Positions 18,924 through 27,554 of a DNA stretch of 64,000 nucleotides are shown in pieces. The DNA is from Bacteroides fragilis (lineage in GTDB: Bacteria > Bacteroidota > Bacteroidia > Bacteroidales > Bacteroidaceae). The notes under the pieces were generated by a model. That model worked only from the letters and a program-made list of their open reading frames with translations, had not been told where the DNA came from and ran no database searches. The stretch spans positions 248,001 through 312,000 of the forward strand of contig NZ_SZUU01000002.1 in the NCBI RefSeq assembly GCF_019583405.1, given 5' to 3'. Numbering within the stretch: the first letter of the stretch is position 1; each line of letters starts with the position of its first letter. A program made the position numbers and the translations under genes.

Positions 18924-20396
18924 ATGAAAAAGATAATATTACTCATCGTATCTGTATGGATGTGCGTTTCCTGTGGAAACCTGGAAGAGATGAACATTGA
19001 CCCGGACAATGCCACTCAGACCCACCCCAAACTCCTGCTGACCCAAATCTGCATGAATGCTTTTAAAAGAGGGACTGACGGAATGTATGCTACCAAAAAA
19101 GTAATTCAAGCCGACGGAGAGAGTGCAGATCAATATTACAAATGGACCCGCGGAAGTTTTGGCTACTATGACAATCTCCGCAATGTACAAAAGATGGGTG
19201 AAGAGGCAGAACGTGTAAATGCTCCGGTGTATACGGCACTCACTAAATTCTTCCGCGCCTACTACTTCTATGAACTGACTCTCCGTTTCGGAGACATCCC
19301 CTACAGTCAGGCCTTGAAAGGAGAAAAAGAAGAAATATACACTCCCGAATATGATGCACAAGAGGATGTTTTTGCAGGGATCCTCCAAGAATTGAGAGAA
19401 GCAGACGAAATACTGGCAAATGACGCATCTGTCATTGACGGAGACATCATCTATAACGGAAATAGCACCCAGTGGAGGAAACTGATCAACTCTTTTCGTC
19501 TGAAAGTTCTGATGACCCTCTCCAATCATACAACAGTCGGGAATATAAACATCGCTTCTGAATTTAAAAACATTGCGACAAACAGCCCGTTGATGAATAG
19601 CCTGGCAGACAATGGACAGTTGGTTTACCTGGATCAGCAGGGCAACCGATATCCTCAATTCAATGCCCAATGGTCCGGCTATTATATGGATGATACATTT
19701 ATCCAACGTATGCGCGAACGTCGGGACCCACGCCTGTTCATCTTCAGCACACAGACCAACAAAGGAAAGACTGAAGGAAAACCTATCGACGACTTCAGTT
19801 CTTACGAAGGAGGAGACCCTGCGGCTCCTTATAGCGATGCGATTATCAAAGTTAGTGAGGGTACCATATCTCCCATTAACGACCGTTTCCGTACAGATCC
19901 GATTGTAGAGCCCACCATGCTGATGGGGTATGCCGAATTACAACAAATTCTTGCTGAAGCTGTTGTACGGGGATGGATCAGTGGCAATGCACAAACGTAT
20001 TACGAGAAAGGTATCCGCGCCTCGTTCTCTTTCTATGAAACCCATGCAAAAGATTATGCCGACTATCTGAACGAGAACGCAGTGGCCCAATATCTGAAAG
20101 AACCATTGGTCGACTTCACCCAAGCATCCGGTACTGAAGAGCAGATAGAACGCATTATCATGCAGAAATACCTGGTTACATTCTACCAAGGCAACTGGGA
20201 TTCCTTTTACGAACAACTACGTACCGGCTATCCGGACTTCCGTCGCCCAGCCGGAACAGAAATCCCCAAACGATGGATGTATCCGCAAGGAGAATATGAT
20301 AACAACGGTACTAACGTAGAAACGGCTATTACACGCCAATTCGGTGCAGGAAATGACAAAATAAACCAAGCTACCTGGTGGCAAAAAAAATCATAG
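18924..20396 (+). CDS. SusD/RagB-like outer-membrane lipoprotein
   Basis: A 490-aa lipoprotein with lipobox Cys17 (MCVSCGN). The N-terminal NIDPDNATQTHPKLLLTQ and the TPR-like helices (NAPVYTALTKFFRAYYFYELTLRFGD broken here as ALTKFFRAYYFYELTLRFGD) match the SusD_like_2 subfamily (PF12771-type), which pairs with SusC transporters. Typical C-terminal segments EKGIRASFSFYE and QKYLVTFYQGNWDSFYEQLR are present. It would bind the ligand at the cell surface and close over the SusC barrel. The C-terminus is complete. Confidence 0.92.
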   Translation: MKKIILLIVSVWMCVSCGNLEEMNIDPDNATQTHPKLLLTQICMNAFKRGTDGMYATKKVIQADGESADQYYKWTRGSFGYYDNLRNVQKMGEEAERVNAPVYTALTKFFRAYYFYELTLRFGDIPYSQALKGEKEEIYTPEYDAQEDVFAGILQELREADEILANDASVIDGDIIYNGNSTQWRKLINSFRLKVLMTLSNHTTVGNINIASEFKNIATNSPLMNSLADNGQLVYLDQQGNRYPQFNAQWSGYYMDDTFIQRMRERRDPRLFIFSTQTNKGKTEGKPIDDFSSYEGGDPAAPYSDAIIKVSEGTISPINDRFRTDPIVEPTMLMGYAELQQILAEAVVRGWISGNAQTYYEKGIRASFSFYETHAKDYADYLNENAVAQYLKEPLVDFTQASGTEEQIERIIMQKYLVTFYQGNWDSFYEQLRTGYPDFRRPAGTEIPKRWMYPQGEYDNNGTNVETAITRQFGAGNDKINQATWWQKKS

Positions 20397-20428
20397 AATA
20401 AAATATATACTCTTAATCCATATTTATA

Positions 20429-21433
20429 ATGAAAAAGATTATTTTAAGCAGCGTATTATTGCTATCCGGCTTCTTTATCCAAGCGCAGCAAGCTCCCGAA
20501 AAAATCAGCTTTAATTCCAATGGTGAATTTAAGATAGCGCAATTTACCGATATGCACTTGGGACATGATCAGGAGAAAGACCGAATAGTGGGAGATATGA
20601 TCAAAGAAGTACTTGATTCTGAAAAGCCTGACCTCGTGATATTTACAGGAGACAATACTACTATGGATGAAGTCCGGCAAGCTTGGGAAGCCATATCTGC
20701 CGAACTGTCGGCCCGCCGGATCCCCTGGACAGCCGTATTGGGAAATCATGATGACGAATATGCCGTAAAGCGTAATGAAATCATTCGTATCATCCGAGAA
20801 CAACCGTATTGTATGATGAAACAAGTGGCAGAAGGAATAAAAGGAGAAGGTAACCATATTCTCCCTATTTACAGTTCGAAAGACGGAAATAAAACAGCCG
20901 CATTGCTTTATTGCCTGGACACAAATGCTTATTCGAAGATAAAAGCTGTAAAAGGATATGACTGGATCGGACGATCCCAAATAGACTGGTACTCCCGCGA
21001 AAGCCGGAAGTACACAGAACGGAATGAGGGACAACCATTACCTGCATTGACCTTCCTCCATATTCCGCTACCGGAGTACACCCAAGCATGGGAATCGTTC
21101 GAAACCAAACGTTACGGAGACCGTAACGAAAAAGAATGCAGTCCCAATATAAACAGCGGTATGTTTGCCAATATGCTGGAATGCGGTGATGTTATGGGTG
21201 TTTTTGCCGGACACGACCACGTAAACGATTACATCGCTACTCTCTATAACATCGCTTTAGGATATGGACGAGCTTCGGGCGGAAAAAACACTTACGGAGA
21301 TAAAACACCAGGCAGTCGTATCATCGTATTGAAAGAAGGTAAACGTGAATTCGATACTTGGCTTCGGGAAAAAGGAAATACGGCAAAACTGAACGTATGT
21401 ACATATCCCGGCTCTTTTGTAAAAGAGAAATAG
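20429..21433 (+). CDS. Exported calcineurin-like metallophosphoesterase
   Basis: A 334-aa protein with a signal peptide ending IQAQQ (about residue 19). Metal motifs are complete: FTDMHLGHD, FTGDNTT, VLGNHDDE, FLHIPLPEY and FAGHDHVNDY. The arrangement fits the purple acid phosphatase-like/Dcr2 group that cleaves phosphomonoesters. It is the third gene of the SusC-SusD unit (32-bp spacing), suggesting that the system binds an organophosphate, releases phosphate in the periplasm and supplies phosphorus or carbon. The substrate is not determinable from sequence. Confidence 0.88.
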   Translation: MKKIILSSVLLLSGFFIQAQQAPEKISFNSNGEFKIAQFTDMHLGHDQEKDRIVGDMIKEVLDSEKPDLVIFTGDNTTMDEVRQAWEAISAELSARRIPWTAVLGNHDDEYAVKRNEIIRIIREQPYCMMKQVAEGIKGEGNHILPIYSSKDGNKTAALLYCLDTNAYSKIKAVKGYDWIGRSQIDWYSRESRKYTERNEGQPLPALTFLHIPLPEYTQAWESFETKRYGDRNEKECSPNINSGMFANMLECGDVMGVFAGHDHVNDYIATLYNIALGYGRASGGKNTYGDKTPGSRIIVLKEGKREFDTWLREKGNTAKLNVCTYPGSFVKEK

Positions 21434-21495
21434 AAATCACTTTTATAAATATTCAAATAGAAAGGGCTATAAAAACTTTTTAGGTGATTTACAGA

Positions 21496-21547
21496 TTATC
21501 CCTCCAACCTATAATAAACGTTTGTCGAATTATAGTTGGAGGGATAA
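21496..21547. terminator. Bidirectional hairpin between the phosphatase and hisB
   Basis: Arms TTATCCCTCCAACCTATAAT and ATTATAGTTGGAGGGATAA are nearly perfect complements around a short loop, lying between two convergent transcription units. The T tract is weak. Confidence 0.7.
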
Positions 21548-21571
21548 ATTTATAAGGTAAAAAGTTAATTG

Positions 21572-22696
21572 TCACAAAACTCCTTTACTGGACGGCAATT
21601 CGAAATGATAGATATCCCTCTTCAACGCCATCTTCAACGCACGGGCCAGCGCTTTGAATATTCCCTCTATCTTGTGATGCTCATTCTGCCCCTCAGCCTT
21701 AATATTGAGGTTCATCTTGGCTGCATCACTCAGAGACTTAAAAAAGTGTAAAAACATCTCGGTAGGCATCTCTCCTATCTTTTCACGCTTAAACTCGGCA
21801 TCCCATACCAACCACGGACGTCCTCCGAAATCCAGGCATACCCGGCAAAGGCAATCATCCATGGGCAAAGCATAACCGTAACGTTCAATTCCTCTTTTAC
21901 TACCCAGCGCCTGATAGATACACTCACCCAATGCGATAGCCGTATCTTCGATGGTATGATGTTCGTCTACCTCGAGGTCCCCCTTCACCCGGATCGTTAA
22001 ATCCATACCGGAATGTTTACCAATCTGCTCAAGCATATGGTCAAAGAAACCTAACCCGGTAGAAATGTCACAAGTACCCTTACCATCCAGATTGAGGGCT
22101 ACCAGGATATCGGTTTCTTTCGTTGTCCTGCGTATTTCTGCTTTCCGCTCTCCTGCAAAAAGGAACTCAGCCACCCGATCCCAATCAGTAGTGGCAAGAG
22201 CACAATAAGTTTCCAGTCCCTTTTCTTTCAGCAAATCAATGGATTCCTGAAGGTAAATGGCACGGCAACCTATATTTTTAGCCAATTCTACATCTGTCGG
22301 ACGATCTCCAATGACAAAGCTGCCCTCCAGATCATATTCCGGATTGGAAATATACTTAGTCAACATTCCTGTACGCGGCTTCCTCGTAGGAGCACAATCT
22401 TCGGGCATACTGCGATCTATCAGGATATCATCGAACGTAATGCCTTCTCCGGCCAGAGTTTTCAACATCAGGTTGTGCGCCGGCCAAAAAGTTTCTTCTA
22501 GGAAAGAAGAGGTGCCCAAACCATCCTGATTGGTCACCATGACAAATTCAAAATCAAGTTTACTGCGAATAAAGCCCAAGTTGCGGAAAACTTTAGGATA
22601 GAATTCAAGCTTCTCCAGTGAATCGAGCTGATAGTCGACAGGCGGCTCAATGACAAGCGTGCCATCACGGTCTATAAACAGTACTTTCTTTTTCAT
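21572..22696 (-). CDS. hisB: Bifunctional histidinol-phosphatase / imidazoleglycerol-phosphate dehydratase
   Basis: About 374 aa from the ATG at 22696, six bases after hisC; a longer upstream frame would overlap hisC and is rejected. The N-terminal HAD phosphatase (FIDRDGTLV, then VTNQDGLGT and [10 protein letters not shown]) carries out step 8 of histidine synthesis. The C-terminal IGPD domain ([42 protein letters not shown]) carries out step 6. The fused form is typical of Enterobacteria and Bacteroidota. Last gene of the his operon in this window. Confidence 0.95.
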   Translation of the reverse strand: MKKKVLFIDRDGTLVIEPPVDYQLDSLEKLEFYPKVFRNLGFIRSKLDFEFVMVTNQDGLGTSSFLEETFWPAHNLMLKTLAGEGITFDDILIDRSMPEDCAPTRKPRTGMLTKYISNPEYDLEGSFVIGDRPTDVELAKNIGCRAIYLQESIDLLKEKGLETYCALATTDWDRVAEFLFAGERKAEIRRTTKETDILVALNLDGKGTCDISTGLGFFDHMLEQIGKHSGMDLTIRVKGDLEVDEHHTIEDTAIALGECIYQALGSKRGIERYGYALPMDDCLCRVCLDFGGRPWLVWDAEFKREKIGEMPTEMFLHFFKSLSDAAKMNLNIKAEGQNEHHKIEGIFKALARALKMALKRDIYHFELPSSKGVL

Positions 22697-22701
22697 TTTT
22701 C

Positions 22702-23739
22702 CTATTGATATTTTTTCAGTGCTCCAATCAGTTTGGCATTCTCCGTCCGTGTACCTACAGTCACACGAAGGCAGTTGCCACACAATGATATGGAATTTCG
22801 ATTACGTACAATAATACCCTCTCCCACCAGATAATTATAAATCTTCACGGCATCGGTCACACGTGCCAGAAAAAAATTGGCATTCGATGGAAATACCTGT
22901 AATACGCAAGGCAACTCAACGAAAGCTTCTTCCAGATATCCCCTCTCCTCCTTCAATATTTTTACCCAGCGTTCTATCTCGTAGTATTTGTGAAGCATTT
23001 CTATAGCTTGTTGCTGAGTCAACTGATTCACATTATACGGATACTTGATTTTACTCAAAACACCGATAATCCCCTCGGAGGCAAAAGCCATACCCAAACG
23101 AATAGCCGCACAACCAAACGCTTTTGAGAAAGTCTGCAAGATAATCAGATTCGGATACTTACCCAACTCTGACAAAAATGAGGGTTCATCGGAAAAATCA
23201 TTATAAGCCTCGTCCAGAATGACCAATCCTTCGAAATCATTGATCACCTTTATTATCTCAGACCGAAGCAGATCATTTCCCGTCGGATTATTGGGTGAAC
23301 AAAGGAAAATCATCTTAGTCCGTTCATCCGCAACTGCCAACAACTCATCGGCAGAAAACTGAAAATCATCGTGAAGCAGCACTTTGCGGTATTCCACATC
23401 ATTGACATCGGCACAAACCTGATACATGCCGTACGTAGGATCGATAGCAACCACATTGTCTCTGCCCGGCTCACAGAAAGCACGAAACACCAAATCAATA
23501 GCCTCATCACTGCCATTTCCCAGAAAGATATGGGCAGGAGTTACTTTTTTTATCTTGGACAATTCCAACTTCAGATCCCGTTGCATCGGATCCGGATAGC
23601 GATTGTGCGGCAGGTTATACGGATTTTCGTTAGCATCCAGAAAAACAGATGCTGATGCCCCACTATATTCATCACGGGCCGAAGAATAGGGTTTTAGTCT
23701 CCAAATATTCGGACGGGTTAATTCTTGCAATGTTTTCAT
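22702..23739 (-). CDS. hisC: Histidinol-phosphate aminotransferase
   Basis: A 345-aa fold-type I PLP aminotransferase converting imidazole-acetol phosphate to L-histidinol phosphate. Visible are the substrate-side motif [15 protein letters not shown], and the PLP lysine in [14 protein letters not shown]. The N-terminal [15 protein letters not shown] and [10 protein letters not shown] are typical of HisC. It overlaps hisD by four bases (ATGA) and is followed closely by hisB. Confidence 0.95.
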   Translation of the reverse strand: MKTLQELTRPNIWRLKPYSSARDEYSGASASVFLDANENPYNLPHNRYPDPMQRDLKLELSKIKKVTPAHIFLGNGSDEAIDLVFRAFCEPGRDNVVAIDPTYGMYQVCADVNDVEYRKVLLHDDFQFSADELLAVADERTKMIFLCSPNNPTGNDLLRSEIIKVINDFEGLVILDEAYNDFSDEPSFLSELGKYPNLIILQTFSKAFGCAAIRLGMAFASEGIIGVLSKIKYPYNVNQLTQQQAIEMLHKYYEIERWVKILKEERGYLEEAFVELPCVLQVFPSNANFFLARVTDAVKIYNYLVGEGIIVRNRNSISLCGNCLRVTVGTRTENAKLIGALKKYQ

Positions 23740-25022
23740 TTTCTTATCTCCTCCAATCTAACAGTTACCGCATTTTTGTGCGCATCCAGGTGTTCATTGG
23801 CAGCCATCACCTCAATAGCCGGGCCAATAGCCGACATTCCATTGGGAAGTATCTCTTGAAAAGTGATCTTACGGATGAAACTGTCCAGACTCACTCCGCT
23901 ATAGGCTTTAGCATAGCCGTTGGTAGGTAAAGTATGGTTAGTTCCCGAAGCATAATCACCTGCGCTTTCGGGAGAGAAGGCACCCAAAAAGACCGAACCG
24001 GCATTGACTATCTGTCCGGCTACTTCCATATAGTCCTTCGTCTCAATAATCAGGTGTTCAGGAGCGTAAGCATTGGTAAGTTCCAAAGCTTCCTCCATAT
24101 CCTTCACCAATATCAACTTACTGTTGGCCAAAGATTTTTCGGCAATATCGCGACGGGTTAGATAGCCCAACTGTCGCTCAACTTCGTATACGACTTCCGT
24201 TTGCAATTTTTCAGACGTAGTAATCAACACAGCCTGGCTATCCACTCCATGTTCCGCCTGAGACAGAAGATCAGCGGCAACAAACACTGGATTAGCAGAT
24301 TCGTCAGCCAGCACTTCTACTTCTGAAGGTCCGGCCGGCATATCAATGGCTACATCCCTCAAGCTAACAAGTTGTTTGGCTGCTGTAACATACTGGTTTC
24401 CCGGACCAAATATCTTATAAACCTTAGGAATACTCTCTGTTCCGTATGCCATGGAAGCAATGGCCTGTACTCCACCCGCCTTAAATATTTTGCTGACTCC
24501 GGCCAGATGGGCAGCAAAAAGGATTGCCGGGTGCACTTTCCCATTTTTGTCAGGTGGTGTGCAAAGTACAATCTCTTTGCAGCCGGCAATCTTGGCAGGA
24601 ATTGCAAGCATAAGCACGGTAGAGAATAAAGGGGCCGTTCCTCCGGGAATATATAAGCCGACCTTTTCAATGGCTACTGCCTTCTGCCAACAAGTAACCC
24701 CTTCCATAGTATCTACCTTTTTCCCCTCAAAACGCTGTGCAGCATGGAAAGCTTCAATATTACGTTTAGCCAGATAAATGGCAGCTTTCAATTCTATAGG
24801 AACCTCTTTTTCTGCTTCTTCAATCTCTTCGAGTGTAACGCCCAGTGAAGTAAGTTCGGCTTTATCAAACATAGCTTCATACTCCATCACCGTCCGGTCT
24901 CCACCAACTCTTACACGATTAATAATATCACGTACAGTATCAAAAAGGCTTTCTGTGTTGAGTACGGGGCGCTTCAGAATTTCATCCCACTGCGATCTAT
25001 CGGGGTATTTAATCAGTTTCAT
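23736..25022 (-). CDS. hisD: Histidinol dehydrogenase
   Basis: A 428-aa NAD-dependent zinc enzyme that oxidises histidinol twice to histidine. Signature segments are [40 protein letters not shown] (zinc-binding Gln/His) and [16 protein letters not shown]. Its last codons overlap the hisC start. It lies 36 bp after hisG. Confidence 0.95.
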   Translation of the reverse strand: MKLIKYPDRSQWDEILKRPVLNTESLFDTVRDIINRVRVGGDRTVMEYEAMFDKAELTSLGVTLEEIEEAEKEVPIELKAAIYLAKRNIEAFHAAQRFEGKKVDTMEGVTCWQKAVAIEKVGLYIPGGTAPLFSTVLMLAIPAKIAGCKEIVLCTPPDKNGKVHPAILFAAHLAGVSKIFKAGGVQAIASMAYGTESIPKVYKIFGPGNQYVTAAKQLVSLRDVAIDMPAGPSEVEVLADESANPVFVAADLLSQAEHGVDSQAVLITTSEKLQTEVVYEVERQLGYLTRRDIAEKSLANSKLILVKDMEEALELTNAYAPEHLIIETKDYMEVAGQIVNAGSVFLGAFSPESAGDYASGTNHTLPTNGYAKAYSGVSLDSFIRKITFQEILPNGMSAIGPAIEVMAANEHLDAHKNAVTVRLEEIRK

Positions 25023-25058
25023 TATTTTTTTAATTAAAAGTTCAACAAACAGACTCGC

Positions 25059-25910
25059 CTAAATAATCATCTTTTCAATAGGCAATACTAAAATTCCCTC
25101 CGCTCCCAGTGCTTTCAGTTTACCTATAATCTCCCAAAATCGTTTTTCATCAAGTACTGTATGCACAGAGCACCAACCTTCCTGTGCCAACGGCATTACG
25201 GTAGGACTCTTCATCCCCGGCAATACGGCAATAATATCGTCCAACTTATCTTTAGGTGCATTCATCAGTACATATTTTTTATCTTCGGCTGTTTTCACGG
25301 CATCCATACGGAAAAGCAATTCGTCCAATACCTCTTTCTTCTCTTTACTCATATTCTTATTGCCTATCAGCAGAGCTTCCGACTTCATCACGACCTCCAC
25401 TTCTTTCAGACGATTGCTGACCAACGTAGAACCGGAACTGACAATATCAAAAATGGCATCCGCCAGTCCGATGCCTGGAGCAACCTCTACAGATCCGGTA
25501 ATGACATGAACCTCGGCTTTAACTCCATTACTTTTCATGAAATTATCCAGAATTCCCGGATATGAAGTAGCAATTTTTTTTCCATTAAACCAACTTAGAC
25601 CGGGATATTCAATATCTTTGGGCATAGCCAGAGATAAACGACATTTGCTGAATCCAAGACGCTTAATAATTTCTGCGTCTTCTTGTTTTTCTACGAATTC
25701 ATTTTCTCCCACTATACCAAGATCAGCAACTCCCGTAGCCACAGATTGTGGAATATCGTCATCACGGAGGAAAAGCACCTCAATTGGAAAATTGGACGAC
25801 TGTACGAGTAAAGTACGTTTAGTTGTGCTCAGTTTGATGTCTGATTCTTCAAGAAGGGCCATAGTTTCTTCAAAAAGGCGCCCCTTGGCTTGTACTGCGA
25901 TTCTTAACAT
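25059..25910 (-). CDS. hisG: ATP phosphoribosyltransferase, long form
   Basis: A 283-aa enzyme for the committed step, joining ATP and PRPP. The catalytic part includes MLRIAVQAKGRLFEE, DLGIVGENEF, and the PRPP loop ASVEVAPGIGLAD-like segment GSVEVAPGIGLADAIFDIVSSG broken as VEVAPGIGLADAIFDIVSSG. The C-terminal regulatory domain (about residues 210-283, ending GILVLPIEKMII) is present, so this is the long, histidine-inhibited form that does not need HisZ. First structural gene of the operon, directly after the leader attenuator. Confidence 0.95.
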   Translation of the reverse strand: MLRIAVQAKGRLFEETMALLEESDIKLSTTKRTLLVQSSNFPIEVLFLRDDDIPQSVATGVADLGIVGENEFVEKQEDAEIIKRLGFSKCRLSLAMPKDIEYPGLSWFNGKKIATSYPGILDNFMKSNGVKAEVHVITGSVEVAPGIGLADAIFDIVSSGSTLVSNRLKEVEVVMKSEALLIGNKNMSKEKKEVLDELLFRMDAVKTAEDKKYVLMNAPKDKLDDIIAVLPGMKSPTVMPLAQEGWCSVHTVLDEKRFWEIIGKLKALGAEGILVLPIEKMII

Positions 25911-25956
25911 AATTACAATATCTTAATTTACAATTTAAATTCAATATCCGGAAAAT

Positions 25957-26025
25957 AAAAAAGGCCCACCTTATCGGTAAGCCTCGTATTCTATCATATA
26001 TATACACAATATCATCCTGCCCACC
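25957..26025 (-). promoter_or_regulatory. his attenuator: terminator and competing antiterminator arm
   Basis: On the minus strand AGGCTTACC-GATAA-GGTGGGCCT forms a 9-bp stem (two G-U pairs; 25984-25962) followed by TTTTTT, a good intrinsic terminator 47 bp before hisG. A second copy of its 3' arm, GGTGGGC, lies upstream at 26025-26019, four bases after the leader-peptide stop; it can pair with GCTTACC and prevent the terminator. A ribosome stalled on the His codons leaves this arm free; a ribosome at the stop codon covers it. Confidence 0.85.
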
Positions 26026-26028
26026 GAG

Positions 26029-26076
26029 TTATTCGATCGAGTAATGATGATGGCGATGTGTAATAGTAATGTTCAT
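26029..26076 (-). CDS. hisL: his operon leader peptide (15 aa)
   Basis: Reading from ATG at 26076, the peptide is MNITITHRHHHYSIE, stop at 26031-26029. Four of five consecutive codons are His (H-R-H-H-H), which marks it as the sensing element of a ribosome-mediated attenuator. It starts about 12 nt after the predicted transcription start and lies upstream of the competing hairpins in front of hisG. It is too short for ordinary gene callers. The symbol is by analogy to enterobacterial hisL. Confidence 0.88.
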   Translation of the reverse strand: MNITITHRHHHYSIE

Positions 26077-26095
26077 ATCTTCATTCTTTATGCGA

Positions 26096-26127
26096 CAAAA
26101 ATAAACTATTAGTTCCGAATCACCAAA
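26096..26127 (-). promoter_or_regulatory. Promoter of the his operon
   Basis: On the minus strand TTTG (26127-26124), 20-bp spacer, then TATTTTTG (26103-26096). The predicted start is about 26088, giving a leader transcript of about 180 nt before hisG. Confidence 0.75.
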
Positions 26128-26135
26128 CAATTATC

Positions 26136-26155
26136 AGAAAAACTTCCGTTTTTCT
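26136..26155 (-). terminator. Short hairpin after the thioesterase gene
   Basis: AGAAAAAC-GGAA-GTTTTTCT directly after the thioesterase stop; plausible weak terminator isolating it from the his promoter. Confidence 0.55.
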
Positions 26156-26156
26156 T

Positions 26157-26648
26157 TCAAATCAAAGGGAGTATCTCTTCATCTTCTACTCCACATGATA
26201 AAAAGTGCATCTCTTCTTTAGCTTTTTCCTTTGGAAAAGTGAAATAAGTGCAGATCGCTTCCGTACACAATTCTCCATTTTTGTTATAAAGACGTGCCTC
26301 TATCAGTACAATATTGCGTTTCACCTCTTTAATATGTGCCTTGAGTACTACATGCGAATCATTAGTATTGATCGACTTACGATAGCGAGTTTCCATTTTC
26401 GATGTCACTCCTGTCGTCTGTAACTTCCGGAGAACCACCCAGGCACAGATTTCATCGAGAAGTACCGCCTGAATGCCTCCATGCAACGTATCAATCCATC
26501 CTTGGTATTCGGGACGCGGACGCCAGATACTTATCACTTCATCATCCTCTTCATAAAATTCCATTTTCACACCGGCTTCATTGTTGGGAGCACAACCAAA
26601 GCAATTATATCCTTCCATTCCCTTCCAAGGATTAATAATCTTTTTCAT
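26157..26648 (-). CDS. PaaI-family hotdog thioesterase
   Basis: A 163-aa protein of the acyl-CoA thioesterase hotdog fold. The family signature GWIDTLHGGIQAVLLDEICAW (about residues 50-71; HGG and the acidic Asp66 region) is clear, after an N-terminal CFGCAPNN segment common in Bacteroidota members. It probably hydrolyses an acyl- or aryl-CoA thioester in the cytoplasm; substrate unknown. Divergent from pirin and upstream of the his promoter, but not part of the his operon. Confidence 0.85.
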   Translation of the reverse strand: MKKIINPWKGMEGYNCFGCAPNNEAGVKMEFYEEDDEVISIWRPRPEYQGWIDTLHGGIQAVLLDEICAWVVLRKLQTTGVTSKMETRYRKSINTNDSHVVLKAHIKEVKRNIVLIEARLYNKNGELCTEAICTYFTFPKEKAKEEMHFLSCGVEDEEILPLI

Positions 26649-26769
26649 ACTTTCCTATTTTAAATTGCTCAAAGATATAAATCTTTTTGTAAAATGCACA
26701 ATTCTCGCTACCAGAACTTTATCTATCATTCATTTGTTATACGAATATTCTATTGAAGAAAGGAAAAAT

Positions 26770-27477
26770 ATGAAAACAGTAGTAGACAAAGCCTCCTCCA
26801 GAGGTTATTTCAATCATGGCTGGCTTAAAACCTACCATACATTTAGCTTTGCAAACTATTACAACCCATCGAGAATGCATTTTGGCGCATTGAGGGTGCT
26901 GAATGATGACAGTGTAGCTCCATCAATGGGATTTGATACACATCCTCACCAGAATATGGAAGTGATTTCTATTCCCTTGAAAGGTTATCTGAGACATGGT
27001 GACAGTGTAAAAAACACCCAAACCATCACTCCCGGCGATATCCAAGTAATGAGTACGGGTAAAGGTATCTTTCACAGCGAATATAATGGCAGCGATAAAG
27101 AACAGTTAGAATTCCTACAAATATGGATATTTCCGAGAATCGAGAATACAGAACCGGAATATAACAACTACGATATCCGCCCCTTACTGAAAAGAAACGA
27201 ACCGATCTTGATTATCTCGCCTGACGGTAAGGTACCTGCTTCCATCAAACAAGATGCCTGGTTTTCCATGGGAACATTTGATGCCGGAAAAAGCTTTGAA
27301 TACAAATTGCACCAAGAAGGCAACGGAGTTTATATCTTCATCATCGAAGGGGATGTGAAGGTTGCAGATAATCTGTTATCAAAGCGTGACGGTATCGGAC
27401 TCTGGGATACGAAGAACTTTAAAGTGGAGGTAATCCAGGAAGCAACTTTATTGTTAATGGAAGTACCAATGCGATAA
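26770..27477 (+). CDS. Pirin-family cupin protein
   Basis: A 235-aa bicupin from the ATG at 26770, preceded by AAGAAAGGAAAA; an in-frame ATG at 26581 lies inside the divergent thioesterase gene and is rejected. The pirin signature is FDTHPHQNMEVISIPLKG (metal-binding His residues) and MSTGKGIFHSEYN, with the start RGYFNHGWLKTYHTFSF. Pirins bind Fe(II) and some have quercetin dioxygenase activity; the cellular role is unknown here. Ends at a strong terminator. Confidence 0.9.
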   Translation: MKTVVDKASSRGYFNHGWLKTYHTFSFANYYNPSRMHFGALRVLNDDSVAPSMGFDTHPHQNMEVISIPLKGYLRHGDSVKNTQTITPGDIQVMSTGKGIFHSEYNGSDKEQLEFLQIWIFPRIENTEPEYNNYDIRPLLKRNEPILIISPDGKVPASIKQDAWFSMGTFDAGKSFEYKLHQEGNGVYIFIIEGDVKVADNLLSKRDGIGLWDTKNFKVEVIQEATLLLMEVPMR

Positions 27478-27493
27478 AGCAATAATAAAACAT

Positions 27494-27533
27494 AAGAAAG
27501 GCTGCCCCGCTTTATGCGAAGGCAGCCTTTCTT
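27494..27533. terminator. Bidirectional terminator between pirin and dsbD
   Basis: Arms AAGAAAGGCTGCC and GGCAGCCTTTCTT around a 14-base loop; serves two convergent genes. Confidence 0.88.
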
Positions 27534-27554
27534 TTCATTTATTGAACACACTAT

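Noticed and set aside
18939..19706. 255-codon minus-strand frame inside the SusD gene
   Set aside because: Mirrors the SusD-like reading frame; no independent start signal or protein family.
22697..22783. Extended N-terminus of HisB
   Set aside because: It would overlap the end of hisC in another frame; the HAD domain begins directly at the ATG at 22696.
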